Source of the DNA: Mytilus edulis
Taxonomy: Eukaryota > Mollusca > Bivalvia > Mytilida > Mytilidae
Assembly: GCF_963676685.1 (NCBI RefSeq)
Contig: NC_092346.1
Location: 30,579,133-30,643,132, forward strand
Direction of reading: 5' to 3'
DNA length: 64,000 nt
Shown: positions 47,308 through 59,900 of the stretch, piece by piece
Layout: each line of letters opens with the position of its first letter
How positions within the stretch are numbered: the first letter of the stretch is position 1
The notes under the pieces: model-generated
What the model saw: only the letters and a program-made list of their open reading frames with translations
The model's database searches: none
Told to the model about the DNA's origin: nothing
Position numbers and translations under genes: made by a program

Positions 47308-49087
47308 CTAAAATAAAAAGAAAACAATTTGGCACATTGAAAATTATCAGCATTGCTTAAATTGTTTACCTATTTAAGAAGAATACTATTATCGTCAATA
47401 TTATTTAGGCTTTCATTTATATATATATATATCAACTCTCATGATAGAACTATGGTTGATTGGGTAAAAAAAAGAAAGAAATTATCATAAAAAACAAAAA
47501 TGGAGTATAAAGAGAGATAACATGCTGCATGAATGTGAAATCAAAAATGTAGTGAATTAATTAATGATATTTAAAATTGTTTGCATTCTACTAGCAATAA
47601 AATGAGCAAGCTTCGTTAAACATAGAGTTTTTTTAAAGGACATTTGCTGCTCTTTTTAAAAATAAAAAGCTTTTTAAAGGATTGAGATAAATTAATAGTA
47701 TATAAATTACGAAATGAAAAAAGCAAAAAAAATAAAAAGAATATGAAAAATACATGTCCTTGTTTTTAAGATATAAGCATTGAAAGTTTGTCGGGAAATT
47801 ATTCTACAGAAGGGAAAATTTTATGCATTTTTACTGCGCCTAAATTGTACAATTGCAATAAAATATTAATTATGAAACTTTTTAAGTATGAAACTTACCT
47901 TGACCTTTATGTTTCATTGCCATTTCTAGTAGATTACCAAGAAGAGAACACTCTAAAAAAAAAAGCAATGTGTCATAAAACTAATAAATACTAGACTCCG
48001 GTTGCTGAAGTTTCTCTCGCTGCATTGAAGACCCATTGGTGGCATTCGGCTGTTACCTGCTCTTTGGTCGGGTTGTTTTCTTTTTGACACATTCTCCATT
48101 TCCATTCTCAATTTAAACATATGTGCAGAATATTTTGTAAGTATACAACTGAGTTAAATGCATTTTTTTGTCTCTGTCATTATCCAAAATAGAAATTATG
48201 TTTTATAGTATAATAGAAAAGCATTTTTTTATTAAACAATAGTGCATTGAAACGCTAATAAAGTTCTGGTTGAATATCTTACATAAATACATTTGGCATC
48301 AAGTGGAAGAACACGAAAATAATCAGAAAGAAAACAAAAATACAAAAAAGAAATGAAATTCAGGGCAAGATTTAATACCAACATCGTAACAACAAAGGAT
48401 AATGTACAAAAAGGCAATTTCAATTAACAAAAAATAGAAAAATTGTCAGTTGTTGCTTCAAAGGGGTTGACATCCTTTTTCTCATGTAGCACCCTTCACA
48501 TAATTCGAAAAATTATTACATTGGACAAAGGCAATACCACCGTATAAAAGTACTATGCTATCACACCTTACACCACAAGGATGTCAGGTCACCTTCCCGT
48601 CCGGCTTGTGACCGCCGTCCGAAACTGGTCGTGGCGCTCTACCCGAGGAAAGTGCACTCGTCGACGACGGCCGAACGCCTGGTGGGTCTTTACGGATCCG
48701 CCGCCGCCCGACAACGACAAGTTGAATTCCCCGGGCCGATGGACCAACATTGATCCATCATATGTGTAGTTATTCCAACAATGGGCCAACGTTAGACATA
48801 TATAGCATACAACCATACAACGTTGGGACAACGTTGGGCCATCAGGTTGTAACGCACTATTGGTTCGCTATGTACTTATACATTACTTAAGCAACCGTGC
48901 CAAAATAATTGGGTTTTAAAGTTGTTGTTGGCAGTTATCGATGAAAAAACAATATTTTGTTACTAGTATCTTATATGATAAAAAAAAAAAGTATAATTTA
49001 TTTACCTAATTTTGTGTCACATGATCCAATAACCATTTCTGCAAATAACAGCATGGTAAGAACGAAGGTGCAGTATGTAAGCTTCAT
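46892..49087 (-). CDS. Secreted C1q-domain protein, 183 aa
   Basis: Exons 49087-49006, 47952-47899 and 47307-46892 join in phase 1 throughout, giving 183 codons plus stop. The signal peptide is MKLTYCTFVLTMLLFAEMVI. A short Cys-bearing helix-like segment follows (ECSLLGNLLEMAMKHKGQ), then CQCLSRN and a C1q globular domain from about residue 55 to the end. Family signs are PAFSSMLT, IKFDKIVTNIRNGYNP, TGIFTAPLAGVYQFSY, VLNLKKGDQVAVK and the terminal CSFSGYLIAQ. There is no collagen repeat, as in most bivalve C1q proteins. Such proteins act outside the cell as pattern-recognition or matrix lectin-like trimers. Ligand unknown. Confidence 0.93.
47899..47952 (-). CDS. C1q gene, exon 2 (54 nt)
   Basis: A long T-run acceptor, TTTTAG, precedes AGTGTTCTC and the donor G|GTAAGT is perfect. 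It encodes CSLLGNLLEMAMKHKGQ, the amphipathic pre-domain segment usual in bivalve C1q proteins. Confidence 0.85.
48583..48742 (-). rRNA. 28S rDNA fragment (expansion segment D2 region) inserted in C1q intron 1
   Basis: About 160 bp of strikingly GC-rich DNA lie in an AT-rich intron. Read on the minus strand, it has the order and wording I associate with the 28S D2 region: 'ggcccggggaattcaacttg', then 'ggcggcggcggatccgtaaa', 'gtgcactttcctcgggtaga', 'gcgccacgacc' and 'ggcggtcacaagccgg' before 'gggaaggtgacc'. It lacks flanking rDNA and so is a dispersed fragment, not a functional gene. No alignment was possible. Confidence 0.6.
49006..49087 (-). CDS. C1q gene, exon 1 (signal peptide)
   Basis: The 82-nt exon starts ATGAAGCTTACATACTGC and ends TTAG|GTAAAT in phase 1. 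It encodes the signal peptide plus SCDTKL. Confidence 0.88.
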
Positions 49088-49137
49088 CTCAATAGTGACT
49101 GGGGAAAAACCTAACTGAATGTTTCTGTGCTATAGCA

Positions 49138-49145
49138 TTTTTATA
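49138..49145 (-). promoter_or_regulatory. TATA box of the C1q gene
   Basis: Minus-strand CTGTATAAAAATGC lies about 50 nt upstream of the ATG, which leaves a leader of roughly 25-30 nt. Confidence 0.6.
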
Positions 49146-50806
49146 CAGTGGTGGTAATGATGGAATTGCCTGACTTGGTAAAAACATTCCATCAAATGAA
49201 ATGGATACGGATAATGAGTTTTTATCACGCACTATAAAATAATAGCAATATTAGATATAACAAGATGTGGTATGAGTGCCAATAAGACAACTCTCCATCC
49301 AAGTCACAATTAGAAAAAAAGTAAACCATAATAGGTCAAAGTACGACCTGCAATACGCAGTCATGGCACACACCAAAGTTGAAACAGCAATTGCGCTGTA
49401 AAGTAAAAGTAAACCATCATATATATGTCAAAGTACAGCCTTCAATATTAATGTTATAAGAACTTGATATTCTTTCTGTTGAAAAGTTGTTGACGTACTT
49501 TGTTTAGTACAGCACTGTCCTGTAATTAAATATAAGAAGATGTGGTATGAGTTCCAATGAGACAACTCTCAATCCAAGTAACAATTTGTAAAAGTACACC
49601 ATTATAGGTCAAAGTACGGTCTTCAACACGGAGTCTTGGCTCACACCGAACAGCAACCTATAAATGACCCAAACAATGACTAGTGTAAAACCATTCAAAC
49701 GGGGAAAAACAACTGTCTATATATAAAAAAGAAGATGTGGTATGATTGCCAATGAGACAACTCTCCACAAGATACCAAACTGTCACAGAAATTAACAACC
49801 ATAGGTCACCGTACGGCCTTCAACAAAGCCCATGTCTAATCTATATTAAAACGGGAAACTAGAAACACTTATGAACCATTTCAACAAACGACAACAAAGG
49901 AACAACAGGCTTCTGACTTAGGACAGGTATAAACAAATGCAGCTGGTTTGAACGTTTTAACAGGCCCCAACCTTCACCATAACCTGAAACAGTAGAGTAA
50001 CATTATAACATAGAAAGACACGCTATAAAGTGGCTAGGATTGAGCAAAGTAAACTCTCTTTTAATTTTGGTGATTTTAACTTTTGTCATTCCAGAGTTAT
50101 GAGACTTTAGACACTTAAAGATGGCCAATGTTCACCAATTGCACACGAACTCAGATTTGACTTATATCATCAATACTTCATTCCTATTGAAATTGATAAA
50201 CAAAACTGATTCGTCTTTTCAGAGTTATGGAACTTCAACCGTCAGATCATTTAATTGTTGTTTTTTTTTTTGCATTTTGACTATGTTTAAATTGATTTAA
50301 TAGTTGTTGGGGCCGTTAAAAGAATAAATTTTTTTTAGAAATGATTATTATATATATATATATTACTTTTCGTATTTCATCGTATAATATTTGCGTCCTG
50401 AAAATATATGTGATAATTGCCAATGGACATTAAACATATATCTAATTATCTATTATCTTAACTTGAAAAGATTTTCCGTAATTCGTATAAAATCAATTAG
50501 GATCATTATGGAATATTTAGTATTTTGCAAGAAAATGACAACAAAGTCATTCATTGTGAAAATGATAAAATTACAAGTAAGTAAAATTGGGGAACATTTG
50601 CTACATTTTTCTATTTGTTTTCATAAATCAATTCAATTTCATCATTGTCCAATATCATTTATCCCCAATATTTCATCTTTATTTCATTGTTTAAATAAGG
50701 ACAAATGTTACATCCAATATTTACTTTCACTAAATAAGGGAAACATTCTTTTCTGTCTTTTTATACCATATTTAAATATTTATTAATATTCTGAACAACA
50801 GCTTCA
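49146..50806. repeat. Divergent intergenic region filled with 'agatgtggtatgagtgccaa' repeats
   Basis: Copies at 49255-49440, 49530-49720 and 49725-49960 share 'agatgtggtatga', 'tgccaatgagacaactctcc', 'aaagtacggtcttcaacacg' and 'aaaccattcaaacgggg'. 50391-50786 is an AT-rich open frame without a domain. The region separates the C1q and WSC genes, which are transcribed away from each other. Confidence 0.6.
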
Positions 50807-50815
50807 TATATAAAA
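50807..50815 (+). promoter_or_regulatory. TATA box of the Lys-rich WSC gene
   Basis: CATATATAAAACTAC lies 54 nt upstream of the ATG at 50861, consistent with a short leader of about 25 nt. Confidence 0.6.
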
Positions 50816-50860
50816 CTACTAATTATTAGATATACTCTACAGTCCATTCAAGCAAGCACG

Positions 50861-50918
50861 ATGAGACTGACTGTCATTTTTCTGATAATTTTTTGTCTCA
50901 TTTTGCTGCATGCAGAAG
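50861..50918 (+). CDS. Lys-rich WSC gene, signal-peptide exon
   Basis: It encodes MRLTVIFLIIFCLILLHAE, then G|GTATGT in phase 1. It joins cleanly to exon 2 (DSEAKKRRSKKK). Confidence 0.85.
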
Positions 50919-53900
50919 GTATGTTACTAATTTTTTGTCTTGTTTTGCTGCACATAGAAGGTAGGTATATAGTGCGAGTATTTTGTATAGGTTTGCTGCA
51001 CGCAAGCAGAAGATGGTGCGCGTATTTTGTATAGTATTGCTGCATGCATCCAGAAGGTAGGTATATGGTGCGAGAATTTTTTATAGGGTTGCTGCACACA
51101 AGCAGAAGATGGTGCTCGTATTTTGTATAGTATTGCTGCACACATGCAGAAGGTAGGTATATGGTGTTAATATTTTAGATAGTTTTGCTACACGCAGAAG
51201 GAGGGCATTTGGTACTTATGTTTTGTCTTGTTTTGTGTCATCTCTTAATTTGTAAATGTACGTTTTTCAATGTTCTGCATGGACTTATTTATATGAAGAA
51301 ATAAGTGTACGGTACTCATGTTCTCTATGGATTAAATCAATATTAAGACGATGAAAGTTCCGTACCTAATGTCTTTATGGTTTAATAAAAAATTAATTAG
51401 ATGTGGTATGATTGCCAATGAAGCAACTATCCACCAAAGTTTAAACGAAGTGGATGTTATCAATTATAGGCAGCCGTACGACCTTAAACACTGAGAAAAA
51501 CTATATCGTATAGTCGGCTAGTCAATTTGTGGAAGGAAAGTGTACGGTTCTGATGTTATTATTGTTTAAAATTGAGAATGGAAATGGGGAATGTGCCAAA
51601 GAGACAACAACCCGACCATAGAAAAAAACAACAGCAGAAGGTCACCAACAGGTCTTCAATGTAGCGAGAAATTCCCGCACCCGGAGGCGTCCTTCAGCTG
51701 GCCCCTAAACAAATATATACTAGTCAGTGATAATGAACGCCATACTAATTTCCAAATTGTACACAAGAAACCAAAATTAAAAAAATACAAGACTAACAAA
51801 GGCCAGAGGCTCCCGACTTGGGACAGGCGCAAAAATGCGGCGGGGTTAAACATGTTTATGAGATCTCAACCCTCCCCTATACCTCTAGCCAATGTAGAAA
51901 AGTAAACGCATAACAATACGCAATTAGATTGTTTAAGAACTAAAGGAACATGTGGCTTAATCTAACTAAAAAGGGCAAGTTTACGAAATTAATGATACAT
52001 GTGGTTTAATCAACTTTAAAGGGCAAGTTTACAGAACAAAAGATACACGTGGTTAATGTCAACTTATCTTGGCAGTTTATGTTTTTTTAAGTAGACTTTA
52101 GGTGTTTTTTTGGCAGATTTCTAATTGTTTCTTATTAATTTATTCCCGTATTACTCTTATAGACTGGGTACGATTTAGAACTTGTCATATTGTATAGAAT
52201 TATTTCAGAATACTAGGAGCTTTACTTGTACTTGACATGGGCAATTTTGGTATTGATTTCTCCAATCTTATACCTCATGCTTGAAGAAGCTCAAATTGAC
52301 GAGAAAATGGTTAATTTATGTATGAAAATAAAAAGATGTGGTATGATTGTCAATGAGACAATTATTCTCAGGACCAAATGACGTAAAATGCAACAATTAT
52401 AGGCGAATTTCAACAATGAGCAAAACCTATTAGGGATCATATGGTTTTTTTTATATTTCGTAGTGTAAAGGTCAGTATGTAGCCCCGTATTTAAGTTATT
52501 GTATGACAGTGTCTTCGTTTTCAGAGGTTCTTTATGTCCCTGAATAGTTTATCATAACACCTCACTCATTTGATTTGAAAAACTAACTATAGCTTTTGTT
52601 TGTGTAGCTGATTAAATATCGAAACAAAATAAAACTTGGAATTGAATTTGTCGTTTTCTGCGTATTATTTTTGTTTGTTTGTTGTTTTAGACAGCGAAGC
52701 AAAGAAGAGGCGTTCCAAAAAGAAATATGTTTCAAAGCAAAACAATTCAAAAGATAAAAAAATGACCCAGAAAGAATATTCAAAACAGAAAGGTTATTCA
52801 AAAGAAAAAAAATCGAAAAAACATAGCTATAAAGAAAAAAAATCTCCGAAAAGAAAGGAAACCAAAAAAAGAAACACCATTCCAAAGAAAAATACTGTCC
52901 AAAAGAGCGAATATATTCCAAAAGACCGCAATGTCATAGAAAGGATTTCTAACAAAACACCTCCAAAGAAATATAACTCGAAACAAATAAAACCTCAGAA
53001 AGGAAAGTATTCTAAAAAGAATTCAAAAGAACGCTATTCAAAAGAAAAGAAATATCCGAAGAAAAGTTATTCAAAGAAAAAAACATCTAAGGAACGCTAC
53101 TCCAAAAAGAACCATTCTAAGGAGCGAACACCAAAAGAAAAATATCATCCAAAGAAACGCAATTATATAGAAAAGGGCACTCCGAAAAGACGCAACTCTA
53201 AAGAAAAGAAATCTTCGGAATTATGTAAGTATATTAGATATATTTTTAGTTAGATAATCGCTATATATATATATCTATATGATATTAAAACGTCTTTTTT
53301 CTGAATAACTGTATGATCTGAAAACTTATTTTTTTAAGTTAGCTTTTACAAACACCATTATCGATCATTATCTGACTACAGAAGTAATGTATAGAGATAT
53401 GACCACAACACACTCGCGGTTGCAAACTTTGTACGCTATAATGGACTGTCTCTTGTGGAGAGTTGTCCTATTGGCAATCACAATACCACATCTTATTTTT
53501 ATATGTAAAAACCAGGTAACAAGTAACATTCTTGAAAAGAGGTAGTGATTGTGATTTCGCCATTTGGAACATATCCAATATCATATGTGAAACGGATGTT
53601 CCTCAATGGTCAACCAACTTGTGATGGCGTCCGTAACATTTTGAAGTTACAAACCGACAATCAGAAATTGCAGTCGAAAGAACAGAGACACCCCATTCTA
53701 AAGTTATATGAAATAAGAGACAAAAACAAGAAAAAAATCACACGCTTCTAACATATATATGTCTATACGAACATTTGCCAACCAAAACAGAAATATATCG
53801 ATTACCTTTTTTCACCCCCTGGTTTCGATGAGGTCTATGTTGTTCAGTCTTTATTATCTATATTGTGTTTTGTATTCTGTTGTTTGTAAATTTGTCTTTT

Positions 53901-56900
53901 TGTCAAACTTCGTTTTTTAGCCATGACGTTGTTAGTTTGTTATCCACATATGAGTTTAAAATGTCTCTTGTTATCTTTCGCCTCTCTTTTGATCCATCAT
54001 TGACTAAGTAACGCCTTTATTTATGTCTTTGCAGCGGACACACCAGACACGATAAAAAATGTAAGGAAGAACAATAAGCCTAAACAAATAAATAAGAAAA
54101 AAGGTGAGTCGTATGCTTTTGAGTTTTTGGAAACCAAATAATTTCTTTTATATCCTAAATAAGTGTGAGTTAACTAAAATTGTCAAACCATTAAATGGAA
54201 CAATAACTGCAATAATACTGAAATTGAAAAAATAATTAAAAAAAAATGTTTGAGAATCGCTAAATAATTGTCTTTTAGAATATACAGTTTTTTTTCTAGA
54301 TATCAAGCAAAAGAAGAAACCAAGAAAGAAAAACAGAAAAGGTAAGATACTAATAACTGACAAGGTCCGAAAGATTGTGTCAACTGATGAAAAATTGTAT
54401 TTGTCTAGGTTCCAAATTAATTCGAAAAAACTCATCTTTCTTTTTCTTCTCTTTTTATTTTTATTAATCAACAAGTGTGGACACAGATCAGTGTGGATTG
54501 TATGTTTGAATGTTTGACAGCGTTTTATAAGACAAAAGAAGTGGGGTGCTCATTTTCGCCGGGGACACAATTTCGCCGTTTAAGGATTTTGAGGTGTAAA
54601 AACTTCAAAGGATGGCTGAAATGGAAGAAATGTACCCGTATATTATATTTTTATAACAAATATAATATTTTTTTAAACTGAGACAAAATTGCGGCTCCTA
54701 CCGAAAATGACCGAAAAACGGACAACGATTTTCGGACAATTTCCTGAATAAAAAACACGATTTCAAACAAGTATTTCTAAGTAAATATTTGACTGAATGC
54801 CCTAATTTTGAATTCTTTATACCTTTGAAATGTCTGCTATTCATCTATAATGCAATTGATTTGATAAAAATTGTTAAAAGCTGCGGTTATTTGGTTTTAA
54901 ATAGATGTGTAAAAACGGCGAATATGTGTCCCCCATTGACAAAACATCCGGAAATTTCAAACACCTTTTAATCTAACTTTTCAGATGATTTTCTTAAAAC
55001 AAACCGGTTTTCAAGCTTAAGTATATTTTGCATTTGAAGTTATCTTCATATAGAAATATCAGTATACTTCAAACACATTTAGACCTGAACATAAACTGTA
55101 GAAAACATGGAAAGATGTGGCGAAAATGAGCTCCCCACTCTATGTTTTTCCCCATAGGGTTCTATATTATTAACTGTGTTGCAAAATTTGACAACCAACC
55201 TGATCATAATGAGTGATGCTAATTTACTATTTAGTTTTTTTTTATTTTCAAGATGGGCATGGAAGAGACACTAATTGTTATTAATCAATAAAAAAAATGT
55301 CAGAATCACAGAACCAGACTAACGAGCTGCTGACATCCATTGGTGGTACCAAAACAATGCTTGAAAAATAAAAATAACACTATACGTTGCCAAACTTATA
55401 ATTTTGTCAGGTTTTATGAACTTCCCTCCTTGTTGATTTTTTTTTGAGTTCGGAATGATTATTTTAAATACTTCCTAAAGATGTGTTGTTCCCTTAGCAC
55501 TTTTCTGTTCTTGCTTGACCTTAATCAGGAACGCTCACACCCAAAAACTTAAAATCAAAGGATGAATCACGAAACAAACACATTGTTGTTTGAAAGAGTA
55601 ACCATCTAGGTTTTACAACAATTATCTAATTTGTAATCCTTTGAAAATGAATTCTTTATCTGATGAGTTTGTGAAAAGGAAAATAGAATTTTGAGTGTGG
55701 TTAAAAAAGGTATTCAGTATTGATTTGTTTCCGTAATTATTGACGTCAACTATTTGTAGTCAGTCATATTTTCAAATAACTTAAGGGGTTTGAATATGCA
55801 GGGAAATGGCACAGTCTGGAATAAGATAAAAACCAAACAAAATTTTGAAACTATCAAGTGTAAATTCAAACATTTAGCTGCAGAACGAAATATAAGTTTT
55901 AAATCGTTTAAGTCGTCGTTTGAAAAATATATTTCTTTCTAGAAATCAAGCCGAAGAAGAAAACAATAAAGAAAAACAAACAAGGTAGGATATAATTATC
56001 TGACTAACTATATTGGAAAATGGTTGTGTCACCCGTTGAAAAAAATCTGCTTCGTATATAATCCAAATTTGCTCAAGAAAAGCTCACCCTTTATTTGTGC
56101 TTTTTTGTTAGTTACCCAAAATCAATTTAATTTCTAGTTTTGTAGAACTTAGAGAGAAATTGAATTTAAAAAAGTAATCTACTCTAAGTTTTTTTTTCCA
56201 GAAAATATGTTTATGATGTTTTTTAAACGAAAATAAATTCAAGAATTCGCCAATTCTTATTTATGGTACCAATTTTAAATTAAAAGAAATAACAGAATCC
56301 ATCTTGGGTCAACTTACTGAGGGATTCGGGGCCTTATTTTCTTTTATCAATCCGCATCAATTAAAAAATGATCAATGGAGAAGTATATTAAATTTATAAG
56401 TTATGTCAGTACCAAAGCATCCAACTAATGATAATCATGGGTACTAACAACAATAAGCATTGGTATCAACGCAGAGCTGAATAAAGGCAGCAGTAGTATA
56501 CCTGTATTCAAAAGTCATAAATCGATTTAAAGAAAACACATCAAGGTTAAAACTAAAACTATAAGAGGAAAATAATGGAACGAATTTACCAAAGAGTTCG
56601 AATTGTTGTGAATATATTTTATGGACGTGTTGCGTCTAAAGCACGTTACTTTTCTTGATTGATCTATATCAGGAACGCCCACAGCCAAAATAATATCATA
56701 TGAGTTTTGAAAGGGGAAAGGATATTTTGACTGTTTAGAAAAGGTAGTGAATATTGTTGTTACCACTATGTAGTCAGACATTTTTCAGATAACCATAATT
56801 GGTTCTATTTTGCAGGGAAATGGCATAGTCTTGTCTTATATAAAAGCGAAAAGGCAACAAAAACATTTTCAAACTATCCATCAAAACAATAATCCAAATA

Positions 56901-59900
56901 AAATAGTGAATTAAAATATGATTTTTTAAATCCTTTAATTTGTCGTCGGAAATATATATTTCTTTTCTAGAAATCAAACCAAAGAAGAAATCAATAAAGA
57001 AGAATAGAAAAGGTGGGATAGAAATAACTGATACAATTTATTGTAAAAAGATTGTGCCAACCGTTGAAATAATCTCCTTCGTCTGGAATCCAAATTTACT
57101 CGAGCAAAGCTCACCTTTCATTTGTGCTCTTTTTAATAAGCTATCCGATATCAATGTATTATCTAGTTTTCTAGAATTTAGAGATAATATTAAATTTAAA
57201 AAGTAATATACTATCAATTTTGTTTTCCTAGAAAATCTATTTCTGCAAGTTCAGAACTAAAATAAATTCAACAATTCTTCAATGCTTTTTTATGGTACCA
57301 ATTTCAAAGAGAACGACAAGTGTTTTTAGAATAACCAGATATTTTTGGAATTTAGAAATTTATTAGAAATAAAATTAAAAAGGTGGTGCACACTTTAAAA
57401 TAACCCGCTATGTTATTTCTTTATAGACAGAAAAAATATTACAGTCATTCCTTAATTAGAATTGTAAAATCAATATTTCTGAGAATCAGTTTTGTCTTAG
57501 GAAAATAAATGAAAAAAAATCCTTTAAAATGTGTTTCAATCAATACGCTTTTCTGTGTTTACCTTAATTAGGAACGCTCATACCTAAGCCTTATCCATTA
57601 GTTGTAACCTATTTCTATAATTTTTTTCAAATGTTATGTTTAGGGTCAAACATGCAAGGAAACGACACAGCCCTGATTTTTATAACAACAAAGGCAACCA
57701 AAAGAATAGTCAAACTATATAATGAAACACCTAGCAGCATAGATATTGAAATCTGGTTGAAAATCGTCCAATTTGACGTTTGAAATATATAAGTCTTTTC
57801 ATGCCAGTTAAGAAGCAAAAAAAGAAACAAAGAAAGAAGAATAAAAATGGTACAATATTAATACCAGATTAAAACGAGAAATTATGTCAACTGTTGAAAA
57901 ACACCTTCGTTAAGAGTCTAATATCAAGGGCAAACGTAATCCTTCTCCATGGTTTTTTTTGTAAGCCGAAATCAATTAATATTCTAGAATTGAGAGAGAT
58001 ACATACAGGATAAAGTGAACAAATGCGTACGATACCAATTTCTAAGAGACTGTGTGTCTTGAAGAATCAGAACTTTCTAAATATTATGTATAATCAGTAA
58101 GTCCTATATATAATATATCAATTTTAAAGGAAAATTTAAAAAAAAAGAACTTTAAAACGTGTTGTGTCAAAAATTCTAGGTTTACCATCTTTCAAACGTT
58201 CATACTAGAAAAGTGAATTAAAATTAGATATAACTACTAAATGATCAAATTAATAACTATCTCTTATCTAAGGTGCTTCAACTAAGGGCGTTGGAGCTTA
58301 GATTTTCAATACGTTTTGCAATTTATCACAGGAGAAGTATGTTATAAAACTTGTCGGTACCAGAGCACCGAATAATAAATTGATGATACTTTATGAGATT
58401 GACAGTCCACCAGCAACAGTACCAACATAGTGCGAGAAAAAAATAAGAAAAAATACCACAGTTATAAATTGGTTCAGTCCAAATCACCCATCTCGATTTA
58501 TTTTAATAATGAACGCTTGCACACATAACAGTTTGTATAGAAAAGCTAGTGAATATTTATCTATTTAGTAAACGTTGGTGTAACCTAATGGTTCATGACC
58601 TCAAATAACATAAAGATGGTTAAATATGCAAGACAATGGTAAATCCCTGTCTTCTGTAAGATAAGATAAGATATAAAATAAGATATTTATTCCAATTAAA
58701 GGGCCCATGAAAAGCAAATTACTTGATTGCAATCATTTGGATAATTGAAACAAAAGTTAACCAAAAGAATGATGACACTATAGATTGAAACAACTAGCTG
58801 AATAAAAACTGAAATCTGCTTGAAAATCGTTTAATTTGACGTTTGAAATATATAAGTCTTTTAATTCCAGTAAAGAAGCAAAAGAAGAAACCAAGAAAGA
58901 AGAACAAAAAAGGTACGATATAAATATTAGAGTAATTATGTCAACTGTTTGGAAAAGGCAGTACATAAACAAGGTCGTTAGTTTATCCGTATGAATTATT
59001 TTACATTGTCATTTAGGGGCCTTTTATAGCTGACTATGCGGTGTGTGCTTTGCTCATTGTTGAAGGCCGTACGGTGACCTATAGTTTTCAATTTCTGTGT
59101 CATTTTAGTCTCTTGTGGACATTTGTCTCATTGGCAATCATACAACATCTTCTTTTTTATAATTACCAATGTGTTTTCAACTGATCGGGCAGAGCTTACG
59201 TTTTAATTTGCATAATGACAGTCTATTTGAAAATGTGTTTGATCATGATGATCTCCTTTATAATTATTATTATTGATATATATGCCCCTATCAGTGTCAC
59301 CAAACAGATATTCAAAAGAACGCAGTGAACGATATGGGACTGATATTTATAGCCATTATATGTACTAAAGCATATATGTGCTAAAGCAGAGTAATATTGA
59401 TATAATAGTGAATATTGATTTATTTAGAAAATATTATTGTAACCCATATGTAGTAGTCATATTTTCTAATAACATAAATAGGGTTAACTATGCAACAGAA
59501 TGGAACAGCCTCTTGTAAGATAGGATAACATAAGATAATAAATTCCAATAAAAGGGTACAAGAAAAGAAAATCTATTTAACAAAATCATTTAGATAATTG
59601 AAACAAAAGTTAATCAAAAGAATGGCAAAAGTATAAACTATAAACTAGCTGCAAAGATTCTGAAATCTTGTTGAAAATCATTTAATATGTCGTTTTGTAA
59701 TGTATAGCTCTTTTCCTTTCAGTAAAGAAGCAAAAGAAGAAACCAAAAAAGAAGAACAAAAAAGGTACGATATAAAAATCAGAATAAATCGAGAAATTAT
59801 GTCAACTGTTGAGGAAAAAAAACACAATTATTTAGAGTCTAAACTCAAGGGCAAACGAACCTTTCTTCGTGCTTTTTTTTGAAAGCCAAAACTAATTAAT

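Noticed and set aside
48581-48831. GC-rich open frames on both strands and multiple restriction sites, suggesting vector or a foreign gene
   Set aside because: The minus-strand sequence reads like the 28S D2 region, which explains both the GC content and the chance open frames.
51591-51905. 104-codon frame in intron 1 of the WSC gene
   Set aside because: It coincides with an interspersed repeat copy ('gtgccaaagagacaacaacc') seen elsewhere in the window.
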